Below, one piece after another: positions 12,801 to 24,132 of a stretch of 64,000 bases of DNA; the first letter of the stretch is position 1; each line of letters begins with the position of its first letter. The notes under the pieces are model-generated. The model was not told where the DNA came from. It made no database searches and saw only the letters and a list, made by a program, of their open reading frames with translations. A program made the translations under genes and the position numbers. The stretch spans positions 7,442,501 through 7,506,500 of the forward strand of contig NC_132983.1 in NCBI RefSeq assembly GCF_047496725.1. Reading direction: 5' to 3'. Source of the DNA: Anoplolepis gracilipes. Its lineage: Eukaryota; Arthropoda; Insecta; Hymenoptera; Formicidae.

Positions 12801-12887
12801 CCACTCAATACTCCGATATTTCTCCGGTCTCTCGTTTCACACATACACTCCATCCGCCATCTTATCCCCTCCTCTGCAAGAAATGTC
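9868..12887 (-). mobile_element. ORF1-only LINE, GATA tail, 15-bp TSD
   Basis: Strongly pyrimidine-rich on the plus strand, hence purine-rich in sense orientation. It is flanked by CATATGTAATATATA (9853-9867) and CATATGCAATATATA (12888-12902), a 15-bp duplication with one mismatch. The homologous DNA at 39.06-39.12 kb lacks the insertion. The 3' end (left) carries GATA repeats. Its 3' UTR start resembles that of the LINE at 27,221 (TTTATTTGA...CCCCTT). No endonuclease or reverse transcriptase motifs were found, only ORF1-like sequence. Confidence 0.85.
10614..12083 (-). pseudogene. LINE ORF1 (coiled coil + RRM-like domain)
   Basis: Reading minus from 12,083, the protein begins MGSKRKGQGELVQLRRISSE and forms a charged coiled-coil-like region (KKLKEGMVKMLTMVKRIYEE). 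A very long Glu/Lys/Arg-rich stretch follows. Further on, in other frames, are RGRNVIWRGIEGED and GVGVDEDLNLEERKMRW, matching in style the ORF1 C-terminal domain of the LINE at 30.8-31.3 kb. ORF1 proteins bind element RNA. At least two frameshifts are needed to read through, so it is probably dead, or the E/R-rich linker is length-variable. Confidence 0.65.
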
Positions 12888-13555
12888 CATATGCAATATA
12901 TATTTTCTTGATAATATTGAACGTATAATATGCGTAAAAATTTTCCATTATTTTTGCAATTTATCTTCTTATACATACTTACATGATATCCGTGTCAACT
13001 TTAAACGGCTATTTGTGATTAATTAAGATGATCATATAAAGCGAACGAGAAGGACAAAGTAATAAATCGACTTTTAACTGCATATTTTTTAAATAATCTA
13101 CGGGTTCCAAGTAAAAATTGTGCACCAACGATGCTATTATAGCCTTCAACTCCAGCAGAGCGAATTTTTGACCTATCACAAAATTTAAAGTCTATTATTG
13201 ACACTATCAAAAATTGTCGAACAAAAACAAAAATAATAGTTCACCTATGCAATTCCTCGGTCCTACGCTGAACGGTATATAGGAATATGGATGACGATTC
13301 TGTACTTTTCTGGCAAAAATCTATCTGGATCGAATACTTCTGGATTTGGCCAAAAATTAGGATCTCTGTGAACCCAGATATTAAGACATAAAGTTGTTCC
13401 AGTAGGTACTACATATGACTCTGAAAGACGTATTATAAAATTATGAAATATTTTTACAAAAGTAAGAATTTTTTTGATAAATAAAATGTATATATACATA
13501 ATATTGGATAAATATTCACATAAGATCACCTCTTTCAGAAGTCAATGACCTTGAC

Positions 13556-13590
13556 ATATATTGTCAAGGTCATCACCCTCAGTAACGCTT
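13556..13590. repeat. Short hairpin repeat
   Basis: ATGACCTTGACATATATTG is followed by TCAAGGTCAT, a near-perfect palindrome in an AT-rich intron-like interval. Probably a remnant of a small repeat related to the one near 4,630. Confidence 0.5.
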
Positions 13591-13844
13591 AAAAGGTTTT
13601 AGCCGTCGCTCGTTGTTTACTAAAAAGTTACATACAAAAATTGTTAAAAATTGATGTTTTTCCAATTATTTTATCAAATACTGGAAATTAAAAAAAATGT
13701 TTCAAATAAAAGTTGTAAGTCTCTTCAAAATACACGTTTTATATCCCATCCATTTTTATTATACGAGTGATAGTTTTCGAGAAAAACAACGATAAAGACT
13801 CTAAACTTTATACAATATTAATTATAACATAATATATAATATAG

Positions 13845-14114
13845 TCCCACGGCATCCGCGCATACACTTTCTACACATATACTTTCCTACCCACACAACA
13901 AATGGGTTGGGTTAAGTTATTTTCTTTGGAAATGGAGCCCCCGCAGGGGGGTGGAACCCACTATGCCCGCGCATAGACTTTCTATGCGTGAAAAGTGTAT
14001 GCGTGGATACAGTAGGTTCCGCCCCCCTCTGGGGAGCTCCACTTCCAAAAAGAATAACCTAACCTAACCCATTTGTTGTATGGGTAGAAAAGGGTATGCG
14101 CGGATACAGTGGGA
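13845..14114. mobile_element. Fold-back MITE (270 bp) in the CYP4 helix-I exon
   Basis: The ends are inverted: TCCCACGGCATCCGCGCATA at left and, reverse-complemented from the right, TCCCACTGTATCCGCGCATA. The inverted similarity continues almost to the centre through an AACAAATGGGTT block and a GGTTAGGTTA block. It contains CCTAACCTAACCC, similar to the insect telomere unit. It interrupts GHDTITRAV of CYP4 copy A. No coding capacity. Confidence 0.85.
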
Positions 14115-14520
14115 GTATATTACAGCCCTCGTTATAGTATCGTGACCCTGTAATCATCATCACGTATTATTGTATTATTATATTATGCATGTATATAATA
14201 CCGTCATACATGCTTAAATACGCAAAATTAAAAAAAAGATTATACTGATGCGTACTGCAAACATAAAGGTATCTTTCTCTCTAATGTCCAAATCAGTTCA
14301 TAAACCTTCTCGAGATGCCGCTATTAAAAGGTTCAATTCAAACTTTATTAAATATAATAATGATTTAATTTTATGACACACATTTGCTATATCATTACGT
14401 ATGTTTTGTACAAATACTACAACAATAATTTTAGATTGCACAAACAAACTTAAATTAGAAACTAGTCTCTTACGCATTTCCAAACACTTCGACATCATAT
14501 ATCTTTTTGTCACTTTCAAG

Positions 14521-15748
14521 TGTTACGTCCGTGGAAAGGATAGGTCAGAGGAAGGGCGTAACAGGAACTGTTCCGATGTCAAAAGTCTTATCGACGAATG
14601 ACTCGGTCGAGCGAACTGAAGGTTAGCAAAACAGGTAAACGACGGATGTTGTTATTACTCTGTTTATGCGAACACTCTCTCGGTGGTCCCTTTTTGGTAA
14701 GAGAATCGAATCTCTTTTACACGGGACGGGACCAAGTGATCTTATGCGGAGATCATTGAGGGAGTTAAATAAATTTATCTATCATTTAATTATTTTGGTT
14801 TACATTTATTTAATTAACGCTATACATAAATCTTATTATTTTATAATTTTAGTATCTGCCTTAGATTTATTTGTGTATGAGTATGTGTGTGTGTATGTGG
14901 ATCGTGGGTGTTACATAAGTACGGAGGTCATCAACCAGAAAAGAAGGAGAACGAGTGCGATTTTAAAGATTTTATTCTGGTTGATATTTGTTACAATAGT
15001 TTATTAGAAAATAATAAAAATTTGCAAAAAGTGTGATGAGTGTTATGACGCAATTTAGAGTAGACTTAGTACTTAGGCGGATTTAATCATAATTCGACAG
15101 CTGGTTTAGTCATGGTTCGGCTGCGGCTCCTGTACTTCGTTCGGCGGGTGGTCGACGTTTCGCACTGACTCTAATTATTTAGGTTTTATGCAGAACTCTT
15201 GATATGCGAAGTGAATTGTTAGAATCAGCGAACGACCGAAATGAGTCAAAGTACAATTGAGCGAGATTTAACGGTGCTGAATTAACTGGTGAAAAAGAAT
15301 GAATGTGGATGCCGGAATACTGAATGGATGGAATCGAGTGTGTGTAATACTGAATGGATCGAAAATGAATGTCTGTTAGTGCGCGAGTATTCCCTTTTTA
15401 TATTGAATCTTGAGGGCGTATTAACATTTTTGGGCGGGAGTACTCTTGAGATTTCGACGTGTAAAAAGCTATCGTCTGATGAGATCCTTCTCCTTATTTT
15501 TGATTATTGCTGATTGGTGAGCCCTCTACGGCCTCTTAGGAAATGTGGAAATTCCTCGTTTGTTTATCTCTTGAGATTATACAGCTGTGTTTGTTATTCA
15601 TTTATTTAGAGGATCTCGCTATCGATCCCTTCCGGGCATTTCTTTGGACATCGTTTTCAATGCTTAACATTTTTTTTGTCGCGCGACTCTTTTATGATTG
15701 GTCGGACGATTATTGCTTCGTTTTCGTGGGAGGGAAAAGGACGTAACA
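14521..15748. mobile_element. LTR-like element, 1,228 bp
   Basis: Bounded by TGTTACGTCC and its exact inverse GGACGTAACA. The right flank (TAAGTTTACTTTTGCGATATC) matches undisturbed DNA at 40,563, so the right boundary is sharp. Flanking tetramers are CAAG and TAAG, an imperfect duplication at best. No retrotransposon protein recognised. Best read as a solo LTR; a DNA transposon is possible. Confidence 0.5.
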
Positions 15749-15778
15749 TAAGTTTACTTTTGCGATATCTTTTTTTTA

Positions 15779-16032
15779 TAGAGAAGTTTCTCATTACATG
15801 CGGAGCCTCAAACACGGGTGGTCCATCTTCTAATCGATTACCAAAAGGCGACCGACTCGCGCCTGTTTAGATCTTCGAAAAAGCGGTCTTATCTTATATA
15901 AACCGAGCTCGAAGACGACTTGACACTTTTCAGTTGTGCTCGGTCGAAGCCGGATCGCACTCGATTGTATTCATGCTCGAATAAATCATCCTTTCTTTCA
16001 TCTATTCCCAGTTTATTAATTAATAAAATCCT
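15779..16032 (+). mobile_element. LTR fragment with TATA and initiator
   Basis: A ~250-bp insertion relative to the related DNA at 40,580-40,600. It has CTTATATAAACCGAGCTCG (15,892), TCAGTTGTGCTCGG about 40 bp later (an arthropod initiator), and AATAAA at 15,980. This layout fits U3-R of an LTR. Its start is not defined, so it is probably a fragment. Confidence 0.5.
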
Positions 16033-16203
16033 ACATTTTTATATATAATTTTTATAAATTTTATATTTTTATTATATAACATTTTTAATATTTTGAGAAC
16101 AATATTAAATGAAATAATAATAAAATAAAATTTTATAGTACCCTTTTTTTATTTTTAATAGACGCAATTTTTAAATTAAGTTATAACTTTAGTTTTGCAT
16201 ATA

Positions 16204-16871
16204 TGTTTAATCGTTTTCTCTGTTCGGTAAACGATTAAATTAAAACCAATCGCGCTCGTACGGTTAGTCTCGCGTATTTCCACTGCTATTATTAAGAAGA
16301 AGAAATGAACTTGTCCAATTGATTAACATATAAACGACACTTTATTTAAACACCGGCAACACTTAATAGAGTAAAGTTCATACAATCTCAGAGTAAATCA
16401 CTCCGACAGCAATATAAATTATGGCTCGGTCACGGTTGTCTTCGGATGCGACGTTCTACGGTCTTAATCTGAACTCTAGGCGGTCTCAATTCGGACTGTC
16501 TCGCAAAATTCTTTTTCGGTGTTCGTGAAAATAAGGATGAAGTAATCGTACGATACGGTAACAGCCAATAGGCTGCGAACTCGTAGAGTTTGAGTTCAAA
16601 ACAACCCATATGAAAATAAGTAAATATCGGTGCTTGTTGTCGAGCCGACGGTTGAGGACGTTCTCGATAATATTCGAGAATATTCTCTTTAGGTTTCTAA
16701 ATTTTATGACGGCCGAAACATACCGCCCGTCTCGTTTGATTGCAAACGAAATGATAATTTACACATGGTTACTTGATAATTATTACACAATATTAATAAC
16801 AATCGCAGATTACAGATGAAGTTAATAGCTGTACACGGCAGCAATTACGTAGTGTAATATGAGACCTTACA
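16204..16871 (-). mobile_element. 3' LTR of the BEL/Pao element
   Basis: Plus-strand ends are TGTTTAATC and CCTTACA, so in sense orientation the LTR runs TGTAAGG...GATTAAACA, 668 bp. It abuts a G-rich polypurine-like tract (sense ATGGCGGGCGGTAAT) just outside, at 16,872-16,890. A sense AATAAA lies near its 3' end (about 16,343). The left flank is the same AT-rich DNA as at 40,735. The 5' LTR is absent from the window. Confidence 0.65.
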
Positions 16872-17032
16872 ATTACCGCCCGCCATGAGGCATATGCCAG
16901 TATGACTACTAATCGATTAATTATTTACAATCTCGGTCTTTTCTTTTGGCGGTAGTTGTATAGGCAATCGACAAGGTTTCACAATAGGGCGCTTGTACGT
17001 AGTATGGGCAGTACGTACGGCAACCACTCGCA

Positions 17033-19676
17033 TTAAACCGTCACTTCCAGGTAAGACTCAACCACACGGCCCAATTCCCATTTAGAAGGAGGCAGATTTT
17101 CATTGCGCAGTAGTACTAATTCGCCAATTTCGATATTTTTACATTGCTTTGGCCAAGCGTACCTTTGCTGTAATTGCAGCAAGTAATCAGAATGCCATAA
17201 TCGCCAAAATCTCTCACGCATCCGTTGAATGAGCTGCCAACGATGTAAACGATTCTCGTTCAGGACTAATAGTGAAGGCTCAAGTATCGCCATTAAAGGC
17301 GCGCCGAAAAAATGTCCTGGCATCAAATATTCGAAATCAGAAGGCTCTAGTGACAACGGAGCAAGGAGGCGGGAGTTAATACAAGCTTCAATTTGGCATA
17401 AAAGTGTCATGAATTCTTCTATCGTTAAGGTATGATCGCCTACTATTCTTCACAGATGATGTTTGACACTTAATTCCCGCTTTCCAAATTCCTCCAAAGT
17501 GAGGAGCGGAAGGGGGAATAAATTTCCACGTAATCTCATCGGCAACTAATCGAGAAGCGAATTCCGCATCTCGGTGAATTTGAGCAAAGGCAGCTCGTAA
17601 TTCTTTGTCAGTGCCTTGAAAAGTGGTCCCGTTGTCGCTGTACACTGTTGAGGGGATACCACGTCGAGAGCAGAATCTCTGAAACGTAGCCAAGAAGGCT
17701 TCTGACGAGTAATCGGTAACTAACTCTAAATGAATAGCTCGAGTGATTAGACATGAAAAAAGCTATGTATGCCTTATGGCTCTGACATTCTCTGCCGGGT
17801 AGAGAACGTATTGAGATGGGTCCAGCATAATCCACTCCCACTTGTTGGAAGGGACGCGTGAGGTTGGTGCGATAACAAGGCAAATTGCCCATTTGTTGTT
17901 GCATCGGAGCTGCTCGCTGTCGAATGCAAACAACACATTTCGCACATAATTTGTGAACAAGATTTCTTGTACCTAAGATCCAATAAGTCTCTCGTAAAAT
18001 GCGTAAGGTCAGCTGAAGATCTCCATGTAACGCCCTAAGATGAGCCTGACTAAATAATTAATTGAGTAACAACATGATCGGCAAGCAAGATAGGGTGTTT
18101 AACTGCAAACGAAAGTGGACTTTGTTGCAGGCGACCTCCCACGTAAGAGTCCGTCAGCATCTAAAAACGGATTTAATTTATATATTTTACTTGCACTCTT
18201 TAAGGGATTGCCTTTCATTAAGGAGGCAATTTCAGAGTCAAAACAGCGGTTTTGTATATACCGAATTAAAAACAAGCGAGCCTGACGCATTTCGTGTCCC
18301 GAGGGAACCGGAAGTAAAGTCGATTGTTTTATTCGTCGAAGACGAGAGATAAACCGAAATATCAGCGCGGTAACTCGCAATACTCGCGGCCAAGAAGAAA
18401 AGCGCGTTATTAAACTCCACTCAGGCGATTCCTGTGTCGTGGCAATGTGAATACACGTCTTCTCCTCTAAATCTTCTAATGGCAGCGAAATTATTGAATT
18501 AATAGGCCACGTATCTTCCGTTTGTGACAACCAATGTGGACCATGCCACCAAAGTGAGTTCTGTTGTAACGCACAAGCATCCATCCCGCGTGAAGCAATA
18601 TCAGCAGGATTTTGAGATATGAGCACATAGCGCCATTGGGCTCGCGGAGTACGTGTGCAAATTTTGGATACTCTATTGGCAACAAAAACCTTCCAACGTG
18701 AAGGATGTTGGTTTAGCCAATGCAATGTGACTGAAAAATCCGACCAACAGATTAAAGGAATCTCCTGCAATTGGAAACTTGAAATCACATAATTGCTTAA
18801 CTTTGATAATAATTCCGCAGCACACAACTCTAATCGCGGAATAGAAAGTGTTTTAACGGGAGCTACTTTGGTCTTTGAAGCGATAAGAGATACTTTAATT
18901 CCGCGAGGCGGTTCCACGCGTAAATAAATTACGGCAGCATAAGCGTAACTAGATGCATCGGCAAACCCATGTAATTGATAGGAAAGATATTCCTGCGTAA
19001 CAAACACCCATCGGTGCACTTGAATAATATCTATCGCTAGTAATTGAGAAGAATATGAACTCCATTGTTGTCGCAATGTATCTGGAAGATCATCGTCCCT
19101 AAGTCTAATTTATCTCGCCAAAGCTGTTGTAGAAATATCTTCGCCGTAATTATTATTGGCGATATCCAACCGAGTGGATCAAATAATTTGGAAATAAATA
19201 ATAATGCCTACCGTTTAGTTGTGCAGGAGGAAGCTTCGACCTTTATTTTATAATGAAATGAGTCGGTAGTCGGCAGCCACTTAATACCTAATATTTTTAC
19301 ACCGTCGTCCGGCTTCAACATTTTCTACAGCGAGGCTTCGATGTAGGACAGAGGCAAATCGACCAGCAAGTCGCGGGAATTAGGCGCCCATTTGCGCAGC
19401 CGAAAGCAGCCTGCTTTGAGTAGTAAATTTAATTCGTCGCGAATTACACGACATTGAACTATGGAATCTGCCCCGAACAACATGTCGTCAACGTATATAT
19501 TGTTTAATAAGACTAGTGCACCGCGAGGATACTGAGACCTTTCGTCGGTCGTTAATTGATGTAATACACGCATTGCTAAGAACGGAGCAGACGCCGTTCC
19601 ATCCGTTACGGTATGGAGGCGATAGGGGTGTGGTTGAGTCTCACCCGGAGTCTGTCAAAGGATACATTGATAAATC
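17033..19676 (-). pseudogene. BEL/Pao pol polyprotein, 5'-truncated and broken
   Basis: Minus strand. It begins inside reverse transcriptase (YRLHTVTDGTASAPFLAMRV, then NNIYVDDMLFGA with the YVDD active site, 19,573-19,325). A connection domain follows (VKILGIKWLP...SKLFDPLGW) with an in-frame TAG and a frameshift near 19,095. The RNase H-like region shows LHGFADASSYAYAA and IPRLELCAAEL. The integrase shows HLRALHGD and CAKCVVC (zinc site), VGVDYAGP and VYSDNGTTFQG (two catalytic Asp), but FGGIWKAGIK where Glu is expected, so the third catalytic residue is Lys. The C-terminus ends near 17,033. gag, protease and early RT are missing; the break coincides with the palindrome tip at 19,677. Confidence 0.9.
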
Positions 19677-19761
19677 AGTAGTGATATAATGAGGTTTCTA
19701 ACTCGGGAGCTCGAGAGGGGTGCGGGGGTGGGGGGGGGGAACCGCGGACGCGGGGGGATAA

Positions 19762-20037
19762 CGTCACGCAGGTCCGCGATACGGTTTGTAGACGAGGGGT
19801 ACGCGGGGAGGGGAAGAGGTCCGCGACACAGCTGCAGGTCCGCGACGCGGTTTGTAGACGAGGGGTACGCGGGGAAGGGGGAGAGGTCCGCGACACAGCT
19901 GTAGGTCCGCGACGCGATTTGTAGACGAGGGGACAGCGGAGAAGGGGGAAGAGGTTCGCGACACAGCTGTAGGTCCGCGACGCGGTTTGTAGACGAGGGG
20001 TACGCGGAGAGGCGAAGAGGTCCGCGACGTAACCGAT
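19762..20037. repeat. GC-rich terminal minisatellite, left
   Basis: Four units of about 66-69 bp, each with GTTTGTAGACGAGGGG and paired GTCCGCGAC motifs, lie just inside the left tip. Positioned like the subterminal repeats that transposases bind in large DNA transposons; that role is inference. Confidence 0.8.
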
Positions 20038-20806
20038 GGGTCCGCGAGTAGGGAGAGGGATAGAGAGAGACGGCGCGATAGGCGTTCGCAACGCGGTAGA
20101 CGGAGACGCGTGGTATAGGATAGGATAAGGAGATCATGATGTGGTGAGAAAAGGTGAGCGCTATATGCGTTTAGCATAGCGTAGGACAAGAAGAACGTGG
20201 TGGGAAAAGGAAAAGATTATAATAGAAAGATAGTGTGAGAGAGAAAGAAGGAGGATGAGGGGAAAGAATAGCGGAAGCGCGTTAAGACGGAGGCTAAAGG
20301 CGTACGCGAAAAATAAATTTTTTTTATATTAAATTTATTATATTAAATTATAATCTCAAAATTCAGTATTCAACTTGGAAATGTATTATCTTATATTTCT
20401 TGTCTTTCAAAAGAAATTTATTTTACATGCTTGGTTTTCTAAAAAAATACAAGGTAGCCAAACTTACGGGCCTAAAGAGCTAGTAAAATTATTATTATTA
20501 TTATTATTATTAATTATATAATTTATGGTGGAATAAGGATAAGATTGATTGAAGAAGGCGCAAGCAATATACATGTTTAACATAATTTTTATTCAAAAAT
20601 GTGTGTGTGTGTGTGTGTATGTATACATATAATGTGTGTGTGTGTGTGTGTGTTCTAAAATTAAAAATATAAAATATAAAATTATAAATTTGAGAAAAAA
20701 GAAGGCAATCGCAACGAGTCAGCCGCAGTTGATGAAACGCAATTTTTAATCTGTATTCATTCAAACAACAAAATTAAAATAAATTTAAATTGGTTTGACA
20801 TAAGAT

Positions 20807-20846
20807 GAGACGTGCGTTTCGGCCTTCTTTTTAGGCCATCTTCAGC
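20807..20846 (-). ncRNA. Hammerhead-like motif, left arm
   Basis: The minus strand reads CTGAAGATGGCC...GGCCGAAACGCACGTC. This matches the core CUGANGA, a short stem II (GGCC/GGCC), GAAA, and a 2-bp stem III with a tetraloop (AC-GCAC-GU) followed by C, the minimal form known from Penelope-like elements. A bulged U before stem II and a weak stem I argue for a degenerate ribozyme. Confidence 0.35.
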
Positions 20847-21503
20847 GCAAAATTAATTGAAATACAATCAGTATAATAAATCTAAATACAATCATATAAA
20901 AGACAGATATAAGTATAGAACGGAAAGTCACAATAATAAGAACGCAATTCAGTCACTTACATAAATATTGTAACGTTGACACATTGTTGGAAATAGAATA
21001 TGGGTCCAAAACGCAAAGTAGCAAACTCTCGACCAAAGTAATTGTCTTATCGTTTGTTAGTGGAGATAAGTTTATAACTATTATCTAAACATCACTGATT
21101 GGGAGGCTGATAAAGTTAAATGATAAAAATAAAAAATTTTTAATTGAGAAAAAAACCAAAGTAGTTAGAGTCAAACGAATAAAATTGTTAATAATAATGT
21201 TGATAAAGTTATGTAGTAAAAAATGAAAATTTAAATTAAGAAGAAACCAAAGGTAGTTAGTCAAACAAATAAAAATATTTAATAATATAATATAAAATAT
21301 AAAAATACGAAATATAAAATATAATATAATATGAAATAGAATATAATTTGTGCCTTCCATGTACGGCAATGCTAAGAATTCATTGCGGATAATCTGCAGG
21401 AAAAAACAAATCTTATTAGTATATACATTTCATCATTTTTAAAAGATACTTACAATATTAACTTCAAATATCATTCACATTGTAAAAGTCGAAATTACAG
21501 ATT

Positions 21504-22318
21504 TCATGTTGACTTCGATATCAGGTGGCGACGACTGCGGTGGTGGTGGTGACAATATATATTTGTTTGGATATGTATATTTATCCAAACATGTACAGTC
21601 GAGAGTCTTTCCACAAGTACACAAATATCCAAAACGTATAACAAACGTTCATGTTGATTATCTACAAACAATTTCTTAAATTTATCAGTCTCAATATTAT
21701 GATAAAAAAAACCATCGAAAATATAAATTCTAAACACTTATTGTTTATACTTGTTGGGATACATATATACACACACGGCAGATGTACAAGCGCGGATATA
21801 TTCAGCTACCCAACCATAATTGAATTCTGTACACTGATAACGTCTACTGGTTCCACATCCGTATTTCCTTATTCGCTTTGTATATTTCACCCGTATGATA
21901 TGCGGTACACTGATCTATCCAACAATCTTCTGAATCCACAAATCGAGTAGATCTGCGTTCATTGGAATAAAGTTCATCGTTAGGATACTCGAGAGGTGAT
22001 TTATAATTATTACAAAGTTCACGGAAAATTTTTCTTTGTAAATCGATCGGCCATTCTGTATAATCGCAATCATACACAGTCACAGTCAACAGCTTCAGCT
22101 TGGCGGGTGAAATGTTGCACATCTACATTTTGCATGTCTACTTCTCGATCATGAATAAATTTTGGTATCGATATTCGTGGAAAAGTCTTCGTTTCACTGT
22201 CATCGTCTCGAACAAGAGTGATTACATGTCTCCATTCCCTCACATGTTTTTCGAGTTCTCTTATCAAAGTCCCCATTGTAAGTAATATTGTTCTTCTGTC
22301 TTTGACAAAAACAGTCAT
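21504..22318 (-). other. Unassigned Cys-rich ORFs, left arm
   Basis: Mirror of 34,649-35,463, described there: a charged ORF (22,318-22,070), a Cys-rich frame (22,122-21,844 with a continuation to about 21,750) and a hydrophobic ORF (21,737-21,504). Not recognised. Confidence 0.35.
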
Positions 22319-22534
22319 AAGAAATGTCTATATTAATAATAAGTTCAAATGTTTATCACCACACATGCATAATAATAGTTTCTTTTTCAGACACAGATCT
22401 TAGTTTGTGCAACAGTCATCAACGCAAAATTTTCTTTATCAGCTATAACAAGATCGTATTAAGGATGGTCATACACGCTCCTCCATAGATCGCCACTAAT
22501 AGTTTTCTTCCGAAGAAAGTTTATTTTTCATACA

Positions 22535-23046
22535 TTAATCTTCTTTCGTACAAAACGGGCAAAAATTACATGGCATTATTTGGTACAACGAATTTCGACA
22601 CTCCCTGCAAAATAATCTGAGGATTAGTTCATAAACTATAGTTTTATGTGTGCGTACCGCTTCAATATCATGAAACATGTCCACTATTCTCATGAAACAC
22701 GATGTACAGTATTTACGACCACTCGCGGTTCTATAATAAAAAATACAACGCACATTCGTTTCATCACATCATATGTATGGAGTTCTGCAGCATCTAACTT
22801 ACGCTCAACATTTTCTGTACCATCACTAAAATCATTGTCATAAACACTGTCGTGTAAGGATTCTACATCCGATTCAGACGAATCGGACGAAATGTCCATC
22901 AAGTCATCCATGAGCGCAAAGTTTTCTTTATCAGATATAACAAGAATGTCACAGGGATGATCGTAAACTCTCGTTTTCTTCACCAGATACGACAAGATTG
23001 TCACAAGGATGATCGCAAACTCTCCTATGATGCACGCTCCTCCCAA
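22535..23046 (-). other. Unassigned acidic/zinc-like gene relic, left arm
   Basis: Mirror of 33,921-34,432. It contains the acidic segment (ISSDSSESDVESLHDSVYDN) and the Cys-rich tail (RKYCTSC...PCNFCPFC). See the right-arm entry. Confidence 0.4.
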
Positions 23047-23064
23047 ATATATATTTTAATCTCA

Positions 23065-24132
23065 CATCTCTCATCTTCTTCTAACTCGAGTATCACGTTT
23101 CATTTAAATCAGCATTTTTCAACATCTTTAGCAGAATGAATGTAGATCCAACTACACACAGCATACGTTTTATAAAGAATAGGCGAAGAAAGAAATAAAA
23201 AACAATTAGTAATGAAAAAAGACAACTGTCGCTCCACACAGCATTTATACAGATAATATAAAATGATTATTGAATCATAACACAATCAAATAAACATCAA
23301 ACAGATATGTATCGAACATTGATCAACATCAATTGAAACATCGACCCAACCATATTCAAACCACTATCAGACATCCAACCATATTCAAACCACTATCAAA
23401 CAAACATCTATCGAACCATGTTTGAACCACTATCGTACATCAAACGAACATCTATCGAACCGCAATGAACATCTATCGAACCATGTTTGAACCACTATCG
23501 TACATCAAACGAACGTCGATCAACATCTATCGAACCGCGATGAACATCTATCGAACCATGTTTGAACCACTATCGTACATCAAACGAACGTCGATCAACA
23601 TCAAACGAACATCTATCGAACCGCGATGAACATCTATCGAACCATGTTTGAACCACTATCGTACATCAAACGAACGTCGATCAACATTAAACGAACGTCG
23701 ATTAATATTAAACAAACATCTATCGAACCGCGATGAACATCGATCCAACCATGTTTGAACCACTCATACAACAAACGAACGTCGACCAACATAAAATGTA
23801 TCATGATAAATTACAATAAACAAAAATCAACTATTTGTACCGTTCAAAAGACGTTAAATATTTTAATATCGAAATATAATACCAGATGCAACTGCATCAC
23901 GTACTGAAATATAATACGATATAATACTACAGAGATGGACAAGAAAAAACTCTCATCTTCTAACTCGAGTATCACGTCTCATCTACATCAGCATTTTTCA
24001 GCATCTTTAGCAGAATGAATGTAGATCCAACTATACACAGGATACGTTTTATAAAGAATAGGTGAAGAAAGAAATAATAAAAATCAGTAATAAAAAAGAC
24101 AACTGTCGCTCCACACAGCATTCATACAAATA
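23065..24132. repeat. Direct repeat plus tandem array, left arm
   Basis: A ~185-bp sequence (23,065-23,249 and 23,947-24,132) flanks an array at 23,347-23,777. The array is built from motifs such as CATCTATCGAACC, ACGTCGATCAACATC and TTTGAACCACTATCGTACATC in varying order. A shorter array follows at 24,180-24,310. Noncoding; perhaps former transposon subterminal repeats. Confidence 0.8.

Larger units (their letters stand above)
13009..14519 (-). pseudogene. CYP4-like P450, copy A (3' half)
   Basis: Minus-strand P450 remnant, exons in order. End of an exon at 14,519-14,480 (KKIYDVEVFG). 14,335-14,256 (NLLIAASREGL, TGA, TDLDIRE). 14,147 onward GHDTITRAV, the helix-I oxygen-binding motif, cut by a MITE. 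13,420-13,245 SYVVPTGTT...PNFWPNPEVFDPDRF and, after a 1-bp deletion, PFSVGPRNCIG, the haem-Cys loop. Last exon 13,172-13,009 (GQKFALLELKAIIASLVHNF, stop). Splice sites around the last two exons are intact. The TGA, the frameshift and the MITE make it nonfunctional. CYP4s are membrane-bound ER monooxygenases; subfamily not assigned. Confidence 0.85.

Noticed and set aside
13845..14114. Interstitial telomere
   Set aside because: Only about 2.5 CCTAA units, embedded in a MITE.
19677..19690. GTAGTG/CACTAC at the palindrome tips as CACTA-element termini
   Set aside because: The orientation is opposite to that of CACTA ends (CACTA should begin the element), and no 3-bp target duplication is seen.
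19655..20189. Arg/Ser-rich ORFs at the palindrome tips (also 36,778-37,342)
   Set aside because: Open in several frames because of the 66-69-bp GC minisatellite; no protein features.
23347..23777. Possible CRISPR-like array
   Set aside because: Motifs vary in order and spacing, there are no unique spacers of constant length, and the DNA is eukaryotic.
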